A stretch of 64,000 bases of DNA from Terrimonas_A sp051954695. GTDB taxonomy: Bacteria > Bacteroidota > Bacteroidia > Chitinophagales > Chitinophagaceae. The position numbers and the translations under genes are program-made. Location of the stretch: positions 170,079 to 234,078 of the forward strand of contig JBQCHL010000024.1 in NCBI GenBank assembly GCA_051954695.1, written 5' to 3'. Positions 1 through 6,646 of this stretch are shown here, piece after piece (the stretch's first letter is position 1; each line of letters begins with the position of its first letter). The notes under the pieces are model-generated. The model did not search any database, had not been told where the DNA came from, and worked only from the letters and a program-made list of their open reading frames with translations.

Positions 1-186
1 GCCAATCATATACGTAGCGCCACTGAAGGCTATGTAACAGGTGTGGGAACCCCGCTTCACCTGGGATTGAATACGCATGTATGGGATATCCGCATTTATG
101 ACGAGTTGGGAAAAATGATCTGTGTAAGCCGTCTTACCGTAGCAATAATTCCCAAGAAAGAATCATTTCGCCAGCCAAGCCTTTAA
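1..186 (+). CDS. Hotdog-fold thioesterase (PaaI-like), 3' end only
   Basis: The window opens inside this gene; 61 codons are readable before the TAA at 184-186. The visible part contains the segments TPLHLGLNTHVW and MICVSRLTVAII, which are the last strands of a PaaI/YbdB-type hotdog acyl-CoA thioesterase. These enzymes hydrolyse acyl-CoA thioesters in the cytoplasm; the substrate cannot be told from the fragment. The catalytic N-terminal half lies outside the window. Its last 24 bases overlap the 3' end of the convergent NUDIX gene. Confidence 0.75.
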   Translation, partial: ANHIRSATEGYVTGVGTPLHLGLNTHVWDIRIYDELGKMICVSRLTVAIIPKKESFRQPSL

Positions 187-786
187 TACATCTACAATAG
201 AAGGATAAGCAAGGGGGAGATAAGGGGGGAGTGAAGCGTCATCGACCCATTTTACCTGTTCTATATCTTCTTCTGTTTGCGGCACCAGCGTTTGATGGCT
301 GTCTGTTTTCATCGTGTACCAGTGCGATTCTTTCAATATAAAGGTGGTACCCTGGTGATAGGTATGATAGGTGATCAATAAAGAAGCAACCAGCTTTACT
401 TTCAGTCCTGTTTCTTCCAGCACTTCCCGCACAGCACATTGCTCCAGGGTTTCGCCATCATCGAGCTTTCCTTTTGGCAGGTCCCATTTTCCTCTTCTGA
501 AGATCAGCAGGGTCTCTTCTTTTTCATTCCTGATCAATCCGCCTGCAGCCTGTATCAGGGTGAATTTTTTAAAGAAAGCTTTTTTCAGTTCGTTCAGGTC
601 CGGATGCCGGAACACACCTGCGTGCACTTTTTGCTGTTGCATTTCATGGATCATCGATTTGATGGTATGGATATTCAGCTCATCAATGAACACCGCATCA
701 TCATGATGCAGATAAGGCTCTATTACCGGATCAATGGCGTCGCAAAGGAAAAGAGGCTTATCGTTGAAATAGATTTTCAGGTGCAT
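163..786 (-). CDS. NUDIX hydrolase
   Basis: This is a 207-residue protein with a complete Nudix box at residues 106-128: G106, E112, then R120-E121 and E124-E125-x-G127. That box binds the metal and hydrolyses nucleoside diphosphate-X substrates. About 75 residues precede the Nudix fold and match nothing I recognise. I chose the ATG at 786 (MHLKIYF) over an upstream in-frame codon, because the longer version would run into the divergent pyrE gene and the start then sits next to a promoter-like TATCTTTA. The substrate is unknown. The gene is divergent from pyrE with 29 bp between starts, and its 3' end overlaps the thioesterase gene by 24 bp. Confidence 0.85.
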   Translation of the reverse strand: MHLKIYFNDKPLFLCDAIDPVIEPYLHHDDAVFIDELNIHTIKSMIHEMQQQKVHAGVFRHPDLNELKKAFFKKFTLIQAAGGLIRNEKEETLLIFRRGKWDLPKGKLDDGETLEQCAVREVLEETGLKVKLVASLLITYHTYHQGTTFILKESHWYTMKTDSHQTLVPQTEEDIEQVKWVDDASLPPYLPLAYPSIVDVLKAWLAK

Positions 787-815
787 GAAGTAAAGATACG
801 GCCTATCTTCGCGCC
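787..815. promoter_or_regulatory. Compact divergent promoter, NUDIX / pyrE
   Basis: Only 29 bp separate the two starts. On the plus strand TATCTTCG (804-811) lies 4 bases before the pyrE ATG. On the minus strand TATCTTTA (798-791) lies 4 bases before the NUDIX ATG. Both resemble the Bacteroidota -7 consensus TAnnTTTG and imply very short or leaderless transcripts. This is inferred from motif match only. Confidence 0.45.
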
Positions 816-1451
816 ATGACAAATGAAAAAACTGTTGCAGAAAAGTTGCTGCAGGCAAATGCAGTGAAGCTGAGCGTTCAGCAACCCTATACCTGGGCCA
901 GCGGATGGAAAAGCCCTATCTATTGCGATAACCGGAAAGTGTTGTCTTTTCCCTTTATCCGCGATTTTATCAAGTCGGAAATGTGCAATGTGGTCTTTGA
1001 AAAATTCCCTGATGCTGAACTGCTCGCAGGGGTGGCTACAGCAGGAATAGCCTGGGGAGCAATGGCTGCTGATCAGTTGAAGCTGCCTTATATATATGTA
1101 CGGCCAAAGCCCAAGGAACATGGTCTCGGCAACCAGATAGAAGGGTTTTATGAGAAAGGACAGAAGACGGTGGTGATCGAAGACCTGGTCTCAACCGGCA
1201 AAAGCAGCCTGCAGGTAGTGGATGTGCTCAAAGAAGCCGGCCTTGATGTGATCGGAATGGTGTCCATTTTTACTTATGGGTTCCCTGTAGCTGCACAGGC
1301 TTTTGAAAAATATGGATTGGCTTACCAGGCACTTACCAATTACCCTTCCCTGATCGAACTGGCCCTTGAAAAGGGGATGATACAGCCTTCGGAGCAGGAA
1401 ATATTGTTAAAGTGGAGGGATGATCCGGCCAATTGGAAAGGCGTTTTGTAA
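816..1451 (+). CDS. pyrE: Orotate phosphoribosyltransferase
   Basis: PyrE joins orotate to PRPP to make orotidine 5'-monophosphate, the fifth step of de novo pyrimidine synthesis, in the cytoplasm. The 211-residue protein has the PRPP-binding signature VVIEDLVSTGKSS at residues 119-131 and the flexible catalytic loop RPKPKEHGLGNQ at about 96-107. Length and motifs are normal for the family. No other pyr gene is next to it; the following gene, 22 bp downstream, is an unrelated secreted protein. Confidence 0.95.
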   Translation: MTNEKTVAEKLLQANAVKLSVQQPYTWASGWKSPIYCDNRKVLSFPFIRDFIKSEMCNVVFEKFPDAELLAGVATAGIAWGAMAADQLKLPYIYVRPKPKEHGLGNQIEGFYEKGQKTVVIEDLVSTGKSSLQVVDVLKEAGLDVIGMVSIFTYGFPVAAQAFEKYGLAYQALTNYPSLIELALEKGMIQPSEQEILLKWRDDPANWKGVL

Positions 1452-1473
1452 CTTGTAAGCTCAAATTACCCTT

Positions 1474-1854
1474 ATGAAGAAATTCATGATCACCAGTCTT
1501 GCTATGACTGTTTTTACCCTTGCTTCTTTTGCCCAGGTAAAGCCCGTTCAAACGGCAAAGATCAAAACCCCGAATATCCTTTGCGAAGATTGTAAAAAGC
1601 GGGTGACCACTTATCTGGACCGGTATGATGGCATCCAGTCTGTGGCGATCAATACCCGGAAAGGAGAAACAACGGTAAAATATGTGACCGACCGGATCAA
1701 TATTGAAGAGATCAAAACAGCGATCGCCAATGCCGGTTTTGATGCAGACGATGTGCCGGCGAATGAAGAAGCATATAAGCGTTTGCCCAAAACCTGCAAG
1801 AAATTTGAAGACGGAGGCGGGCATCCAAAGCCCAAAGAGCCTTCGGGTAACTGA
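1474..1854 (+). CDS. Secreted HMA-domain (heavy-metal-associated) protein
   Basis: The 126-residue protein starts with a signal peptide (MKKFMITSLAMTVFTLASFAQ) and carries one ferredoxin-like HMA fold. The metal-binding loop is CEDC at residues 37-40, a CxxC pair that in this family binds Cu(I) or another soft metal. A third cysteine, C108, lies in a charged, Gly/Pro-rich tail. It probably works in the periplasm as a small metal carrier or scavenger. It follows pyrE at 22 bp and is closed by a strong terminator, so it may be cotranscribed with pyrE. No copper ATPase or other metal gene is nearby. The metal is an inference. Confidence 0.7.
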   Translation: MKKFMITSLAMTVFTLASFAQVKPVQTAKIKTPNILCEDCKKRVTTYLDRYDGIQSVAINTRKGETTVKYVTDRINIEEIKTAIANAGFDADDVPANEEAYKRLPKTCKKFEDGGGHPKPKEPSGN

Positions 1855-1893
1855 CGAAAAAAGCCGCCCGGGAGCGGCAAGTAAATATGTTTG

Positions 1894-1928
1894 AACCACC
1901 TGTTTTACTGCAGGTGGTTTTCTTTTTT
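1894..1928 (+). terminator. Rho-independent terminator
   Basis: A perfect 9-bp stem, AACCACCTG (1894-1902) with CAGGTGGTT (1911-1919), and an 8-nt loop are followed by TTCTTTTTT. A weaker hairpin, GCCGC/GCGGC, sits just upstream at 1863-1878. The element lies between convergent genes and closes the pyrE/HMA unit. Confidence 0.8.
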
Positions 1929-1930
1929 GG

Positions 1931-2386
1931 TTATTGAAAGAGCTCTGCGATATCCTGCCTGCCCTCATATTTCACCGGGAATTTTCTATAAAATCCGCCC
2001 TTGCCAGCTTTTGCTTCCCCCTCGATCCGGATCATCACTTCCTTTTTGAATAGCGCTGCGAAGGAATTTTTCAGCAGTTTTTTCATGTCGACCGCCAGCT
2101 TCACCGGTATAAGAAAGGAGTCTTTTGCGGGAATATGGACCATGGAATCGACCGTAAAATGGCCAAGATAGGTGTTGTCCATCCAGGCATTTCCACTTGC
2201 ATTTTTCAGTTTTCCACCGGATGAATTCGGGTTGAAATATTTCAGGTTGAGGGTCAGCAGGGAATTATCGAGACCTATTTCTCCTACAGATACATTCTCT
2301 ATTCCATTAAAAACGGGGTCTTTTAAAGAGCGGCAGGAAGCCAGGAAAATGATAATAGCCAGGGATGCGACAAGGTATTTTGACAT
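1931..2386 (-). CDS. LEA14-like (WHy-domain) lipoprotein
   Basis: The 151-residue product begins with a lipoprotein signal peptide whose lipobox is LASC, with the lipidated cysteine at about residue 18. The rest reads as one LEA type 2 / WHy beta-sandwich, with a conserved NLKYFNPNSSG stretch and alternating strands. Proteins like this are small envelope lipoproteins of unknown biochemical role; the plant relatives are linked to desiccation. I placed the start at 2386 because it puts the signal sequence at the N-terminus; a longer reading adds 34 residues with no signal character. It is convergent with the HMA gene. Confidence 0.7.
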   Translation of the reverse strand: MSKYLVASLAIIIFLASCRSLKDPVFNGIENVSVGEIGLDNSLLTLNLKYFNPNSSGGKLKNASGNAWMDNTYLGHFTVDSMVHIPAKDSFLIPVKLAVDMKKLLKNSFAALFKKEVMIRIEGEAKAGKGGFYRKFPVKYEGRQDIAELFQ

Positions 2387-2599
2387 GGCTGCAAAATACG
2401 ATCTCCGGAAAGATCTCCCAGATACAAGGCTGTTAAATCTATCGGTTAACCTCAATGAACCGATTTTTTTGAACAAAGAAATACCCAATCAACTTCCTGC
2501 CAATCTGGCGATGGGAGTTCAACCGATACCTTTTATCCGCCGATCCTTTTTTTCAATCTACAGGGATTTGTTTAGTAAGGCCACGCTAACCCTTTGGTA

Positions 2600-3000
2600 G
2601 AGTAGGAGAGCATTGACAACCGTTATCCCGGTCATCTAAAATTCTTATCGAGATGCAGTGAGGACAATGTTTCAGATTTTATAATGAATATTTAAACTTA
2701 AACTTTAAGCTAAATAATATAGATATTTGAAAAGCAAAGGCAAGTATTTTTTGAGCTAAAATAAAAATCAAATATTTTATGTAATAAAATATTTATTATC
2801 ATTTAATTATTATACTATATTTAAAATTTAAATTCTAATTTATATGCTGCTATGATAAGAAAAAATTACCTTTTTTTTGAAAAAAACAGATTATTAAAAT
2901 AAAATTAGATATACGATTGATTTTAAGTTTATTAATTAAATTATTTAAATTTTTAAATAAGATATTTTATTAAGTGCTTCCAGTTTTTAATATATGATCC
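2600..3000. other. Very AT-rich intergenic block
   Basis: About 400 bases made almost wholly of A and T (runs such as AAATAATATAGATATTTG), in sharp contrast with the flanking genes. I see no ORF of useful length, no DnaA boxes, no iterons and no tRNA. It may be an AT-rich island left by an insertion, or a promoter or silencing region. Nothing in it identifies a function. Confidence 0.6.
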
Positions 3001-3047
3001 AATTCAGGATCGTAAAAACGTGATTTTTTTTGATAGAAAAATCCAAA

Positions 3048-3203
3048 ATGAAGAAAATCGGGATGTGTATTTCACAAAGAATACCAGGCCCCAAAGAGGA
3101 GAATTGTGGAACCGTCAATCTTGCGATATCTCAGATGAGCCAGATGGAAAAGGAAATCGATGCAGTGATGCCTGTGTCAAAGTGTCGTAAAATTGAATAC
3201 TAA
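3048..3203 (+). CDS. Possible small protein, 51 aa, unrecognised
   Basis: An ATG-to-TAA reading frame of 51 codons sits at the downstream edge of the AT-rich block. The product starts MKKIGMCISQRIPGPKEEN and has three cysteines (residues 7, 20 and 46) and a basic end. It has no signal peptide, no transmembrane segment and no recognised motif. It could be a real small gene, a leader peptide or a chance frame. Only the open frame and its position support it. Confidence 0.2.
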   Translation: MKKIGMCISQRIPGPKEENCGTVNLAISQMSQMEKEIDAVMPVSKCRKIEY

Positions 3204-3289
3204 ATAGCCTCAATCAAAAAATCTGGGTAGTCGATACAAGGCGGTTTCTTGTGAGAATCGCGACTTATTTACTCTTCCTCACCAGTTCA

Positions 3290-3830
3290 TAAAAACACTT
3301 TCGGGAACTGATAACTGTCCGGGGTAAGATCAAGAAACGGCGCCCCATTAACCAGGACAAGCAGTGCCCACCTGGTCAGAATCCCGCAGCAAAATTCTCC
3401 GATCACATGCCGGGTCTGCCGGCCGATAGTAGGTTAGCAAAAGAGAAGCAGGGGCATAATTTAGGATAGCACTTTAGAGCGCGCCACAATAACACGGTTG
3501 CAATACGGCCCGCCAGTTCAGTACCTTCCAGATACTAATTTTCCCGGGCCCTGTCCCCTGTCCGGCGGAAAACTTGCCACCCTGAAAAGCTCCAGGCTGG
3601 TAAAATAATCGATCTTCATTCGGTCGTTCGCTTCATCCCCTTGATTTAAATCGGCAGCCGAAAGACTCTTCCAGAAGAATCAGGGTAGACCCTGCCGATC
3701 TTGTCCTGAATGGCCATCAATCAGGAATACGATTCCGCCGGTGCTGTCGGCCAGGAATCTTGATGGATAGGGAAGGCAACACGTTTACAAAATCGCGGGC
3801 TTCCTGTCTGCATAAAAATCATGTCATTTA
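3290..3830 (-). pseudogene. Possible decayed coding sequence
   Basis: On the minus strand several stretches read like protein without forming an intact gene. Examples are FLADSTGGIVFLIDG around 3765-3715, ADLNQGDEANDRMKIDYF around 3658-3605 and LLVLVNGAPFLDLTPDSYQ around 3375-3315. They are separated by stop codons. Base composition here is closer to the chromosomal average than in the AT-rich block. I cannot assign a family. This may be the eroded remains of one or more genes, or chance. Confidence 0.2.
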
Positions 3831-4091
3831 TATTTCGAAGGCCGGGAAGGGAGAACGGTTTGTGACGGATTGTGTACCTGGATCCCGCGGCAACGATTCT
3901 TTAGGACGGTAAGCCGGCTGTAGCATTTTGGGTAAGGATAAAGGTCTGTCGGTCTTGCGCTGACGCTTACTGTAACAGCACTAAAGCTACTCTGTAAATA
4001 CTTTCTGATTGCAAATATTGTATGTTGTCAGCTCTTTTCATAGGGAAGAATGAAGAAGCAAGTAGGGGCTGCGGACGCGAACTTCCTAAAC

Positions 4092-4121
4092 AAAAAGAGC
4101 AGGCGTTCAAGCCTGCTCTTT
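4092..4121 (-). terminator. Terminator of the blaI-M56 operon
   Basis: A perfect 11-bp stem, AAAGAGCAGGC (4094-4104) with GCCTGCTCTTT (4111-4121), has a 6-nt loop. Read on the minus strand it is followed by TTTTTG. It lies 22 bp beyond the M56 stop codon. Confidence 0.8.
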
Positions 4122-4142
4122 CATATATCTTCCTGTTATAGC

Positions 4143-5918
4143 TTAGAGATTGATCACTTTCCTGTTTCTCATCGCCTGTACTTTTGTTCTTGCTTTCTGC
4201 AATTCTGCTATTTTCTTTTGCAAACGATCAAGTGTGATATCGCTGTCTGGAATTCCTTTCAGCCCTTTTACGACCAGTTCTTTTTGGAGGCTGCTCAGTT
4301 TTACCATCGCATCACTGTAAACCTGGCGCATGCTGTCGAGCTTGATATTGTTCATGGCTTGGGTCAGTTCAGCATTGAGCCCTTCCCAGTTGATCTGATC
4401 ATAAGACGCTCTTAATTTATTACCCATCTGGTCCCAGTCGGCTTTTTCGGCGGCTCTTTCATAAGCGGCTTTTACGTTTTCTTTTTCAGCCTTGGTCATC
4501 GCATCGGCAATGCTTTTCTCTACCGCTTTCCATTGGGTTTCTTCCAGTACTTTTTTAGAAGCGACCAGGGCTTCTTTCACCTGGTTTTCCTGTTGAGGGG
4601 TCAGCTCAGGAATAACGTCCTGGAGATTACTTATCTGGATGAAATGATTTGTTGCATTGTCTACCACAGTTCTGATAAACTTCCCATCAACTACCTGATG
4701 GTCTTCGGTCAGGATGGTTGGGTTATTTGCTTGTGATGAAGTTGGGGGAGCTGGTGCAATAGGTGCAACAGATTCCACCGGGGCCATTACTTCTGCGGGA
4801 GCCTGGGCAATGATCTGCTGAGGTCTTTCCTCAACCGCAGGTATTGCTATCCTTGTATTGTCTTCCGGTATAAAACTTAAAGGGGAAGATAATTGTGAGA
4901 GGAAGAAACCTGCAGAGGCATTGTTCTTGCCTGGTTTGCTAAGGATCACCAAAGCGTTCAGGGCAATAAAACAAAGCAGTGCAGATAATATACCGGCCAG
5001 CTTATGAAAAGAGAAGACCGGTTTTTGTTGTATTCCTAAAATAGATTCGATGCGGCTGAGCAATTCATTCTTTTTTCCACCGGCTGCTGCCACAGCTAAA
5101 GGCCTTGGAGCAGTATGCGCCGCTTTTTCAAGGGCCAGCAAAGCAGAAGCATATCCATAAGGTTCATACTGGAACTGGATCACTATTTCATCGCAGCTTT
5201 TCTCCCTTTCCCTTTCAATGATCTGGGCAAATGCTTTTACAAACGGGTTGAAGTAAAGGATGGTTTGAATGATGCGAGTGATCAGGTTGGTGAGATAATC
5301 CATCCGCCTGATATGGGAAAGCTCATGCAGCAATACGGCTTCCACCTGGTGGGTAGTGAGTTGGTTCACTGCTGCAAGAGGCAGGAGGATCACCGGTTTC
5401 ATATAGCCGATTGTTACGGGAGAACTTACCATATCGGACATCCATATCTGAACAGGTTTATTGATGCCCATGAGGCCTACTACCTTCTGAACAAACATTC
5501 TCCATTCAACGCTGGCCTTGGTGAGACCGTGCCGGCGGATCTGTTGCACATAGCGGTAGTTGCGGATAAAATTCAGGACCGGTAATACCAGTAAAACCAG
5601 GTATAATAAGGAAGCCCATGGCAGGCTTATTGCAAACCACTGGTTGAGCGATTCATTATTGCTGGTGATATTCACCAGGGTGATCAAACCTGCGGCCTGT
5701 GGAGTTTTTTCCAGTACCAGCAGGAAAGTAAATATGAACCAGGTGAACCCGGCAAATAACAGCGAAGAAGCAAGAGCTGCCCGCTGAGAAGATTTTTGTA
5801 AACGTAGAACTGCAGTCAGTAATTGGTAAACCACCCACAACAACGCCATCTGCCACAAGCTGTTTAACACAGCCCACCCTAAAGCCTGCAGAAAATCTGA
5901 TTGGCTTATAGCGTTCAT
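4143..5918 (-). CDS. M56-family (BlaR1/MecR1-like) membrane metallopeptidase
   Basis: The 591-residue protein has an N-terminal bundle of transmembrane helices (about 14-36, 48-70, 97-116). A cytoplasmic zinc protease domain follows, with HELSH at residues 198-202 and the acidic segment EREREKSCDE at about 236-244. A further membrane helix lies near 305-326. In the family, an external signal triggers proteolysis that inactivates the partner repressor. The external part here (about 330-591) is not a penicillin-binding sensor. It is a Pro/Ala linker followed by a long charged helical region with repeated Trp-containing segments (TQWKAVEKSIADAM, ADWDQMGNKLRASY, INWEGLNAELTQAM). The signal is therefore unknown and need not be a beta-lactam. 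It lies 2 bp downstream of the blaI-type gene. Confidence 0.85.
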   Translation of the reverse strand: MNAISQSDFLQALGWAVLNSLWQMALLWVVYQLLTAVLRLQKSSQRAALASSLLFAGFTWFIFTFLLVLEKTPQAAGLITLVNITSNNESLNQWFAISLPWASLLYLVLLVLPVLNFIRNYRYVQQIRRHGLTKASVEWRMFVQKVVGLMGINKPVQIWMSDMVSSPVTIGYMKPVILLPLAAVNQLTTHQVEAVLLHELSHIRRMDYLTNLITRIIQTILYFNPFVKAFAQIIEREREKSCDEIVIQFQYEPYGYASALLALEKAAHTAPRPLAVAAAGGKKNELLSRIESILGIQQKPVFSFHKLAGILSALLCFIALNALVILSKPGKNNASAGFFLSQLSSPLSFIPEDNTRIAIPAVEERPQQIIAQAPAEVMAPVESVAPIAPAPPTSSQANNPTILTEDHQVVDGKFIRTVVDNATNHFIQISNLQDVIPELTPQQENQVKEALVASKKVLEETQWKAVEKSIADAMTKAEKENVKAAYERAAEKADWDQMGNKLRASYDQINWEGLNAELTQAMNNIKLDSMRQVYSDAMVKLSSLQKELVVKGLKGIPDSDITLDRLQKKIAELQKARTKVQAMRNRKVINL

Positions 5919-5920
5919 TT

Positions 5921-6304
5921 TTATTGCTTTTTAAGATCGTTCAATAAACGTTGGATTTTTTCCAGTTCTTCAGGACTGGCTTTATGTTCGCCTAAAGCCT
6001 GAATCACCAGTTGAGTGGGGGATCCGCCAAACAGGCTGTCGATCATTTTCCCCAGAAGGTGTTTTTGGGTTTTTTCTTTATTAACGGCAGCCTGGTACAC
6101 ATGCGTGCGCATGGAATCATCTCTTTTTACCAGGCCCTTTTCATGCATGATCTGCATTAATTTCAGCGTAGTGGTGTATCCTACTTCTTTGGAAGAAGCC
6201 AGTTCCTCATGCACTTCCCTCACAGTCGCCAGGCCCTTCGTCCACAGGATTTGCAATATTTCCAGTTCGCTTTCGGTAGGCTTTATTGTTCTTGTTGCTG
6301 ACAT
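5921..6304 (-). CDS. BlaI/MecI/CopY-family transcriptional repressor
   Basis: This is a 127-residue winged-helix repressor. The N-terminal half (about 8-75) has the family's PTESELEILQILW start and the VREVHEEL and VGYTTTLKLMQIMHEKG segments of the recognition-helix region. The C-terminal helices serve dimerisation and carry the usual cleavage region. The start was set at the ATG at 6304, because it places PTESELE where the family expects it and sits just downstream of a palindrome-containing promoter. It forms a two-gene operon with the M56 peptidase, the usual sensor/repressor arrangement, and probably represses its own operon. Other targets are not visible here. Confidence 0.88.
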   Translation of the reverse strand: MSATRTIKPTESELEILQILWTKGLATVREVHEELASSKEVGYTTTLKLMQIMHEKGLVKRDDSMRTHVYQAAVNKEKTQKHLLGKMIDSLFGGSPTQLVIQALGEHKASPEELEKIQRLLNDLKKQ

Positions 6305-6319
6305 GGTTTGAGGTTTTAC

Positions 6320-6350
6320 AGCCCGAATATACGATCTTTTTCGTATAAAG
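6320..6350 (-). promoter_or_regulatory. blaI promoter with overlapping palindromic operator
   Basis: A perfect 7+6+7 inverted repeat, TATACGA (6328-6334) and TCGTATA (6341-6347), lies 24 bp upstream of the blaI ATG. On the minus strand the -7-like box TATATTCG (6331-6324) overlaps the palindrome. Dimeric BlaI-family repressors bind palindromes over their own promoters, so this is the best operator candidate. The half-site differs from the classical TACA/TGTA type. Confidence 0.55.
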
Positions 6351-6442
6351 AACATAGGAATTATTAATTTAAGGTTTTTTAACAATGATTAACAATGAGG
6401 TAGTTATCTCTGAGACGCTGATTGGCGAGGAAGGTTACAGTC

Positions 6443-6576
6443 TAGTCGTTAGTCTTTAGTCGGCAGTCGATAGCCTGAGCTCTACGAAAACACAAGCATA
6501 CGCTACGGTATCGTAGTAAATCTGCCAAACGATGCAAAATCCGGACTATCGACTGCCGACTAAAGACTATCGACTA
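6443..6576. repeat. 134-bp element with 33-nt near-perfect inverted repeats
   Basis: The left arm (6443-6475) and the reverse complement of the right arm (6543-6576) agree at all but about two positions and share the core CTTTAGTCGGCAGTCGAT. The ~67-nt centre contains a further CTACGA/TCGTAG pair, so the whole element could fold as a cruciform or long RNA hairpin. Single copies of the same 33-nt unit occur at 39851 and 51631. The remainder of the gap between blaI and the pyrophosphatase gene shows nothing else except the terminator at 6575-6610. Confidence 0.8.
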
Positions 6577-6610
6577 AAAAATAAGTCCCGCTGTAGACAC
6601 AGCAGGACTT
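6575..6610 (-). terminator. Terminator of the pyrophosphatase gene
   Basis: Reading the minus strand from 6610, AAGTCC-GCTGT pairs with ACAGC-GGACTT around one mismatch and a short loop. The stem is followed by ATTTTTT, and it lies 37 bp beyond the hppA stop. Confidence 0.75.
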
Positions 6611-6646
6611 ACAATTAATGGTTCTGATTAAGCTCTTCGAATATCT

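Noticed and set aside
1333..1968. A 211-codon minus-strand frame
   Set aside because: It is antisense to the end of pyrE and all of the HMA gene and crosses a strong terminator; it has no protein family character.
2172..2600. A 142-codon plus-strand frame beside the AT-rich block
   Set aside because: It is antisense to the LEA14-like lipoprotein gene for more than half its length and its product has no family character.
2600..3000. AT-rich block as a replication origin
   Set aside because: No DnaA-box cluster, iterons, dnaA, dnaN or rep gene is present nearby.
4143..6304. The blaI/M56 pair as a beta-lactam resistance system
   Set aside because: The M56 protein lacks a penicillin-binding sensor and no beta-lactamase or PBP2a gene is nearby. 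Such pairs are common in Bacteroidota with other or unknown signals.
6443..6576. Paired AGTC-rich repeats as a CRISPR array
   Set aside because: There are only two copies, in inverted orientation, with no regular spacers and no cas genes.
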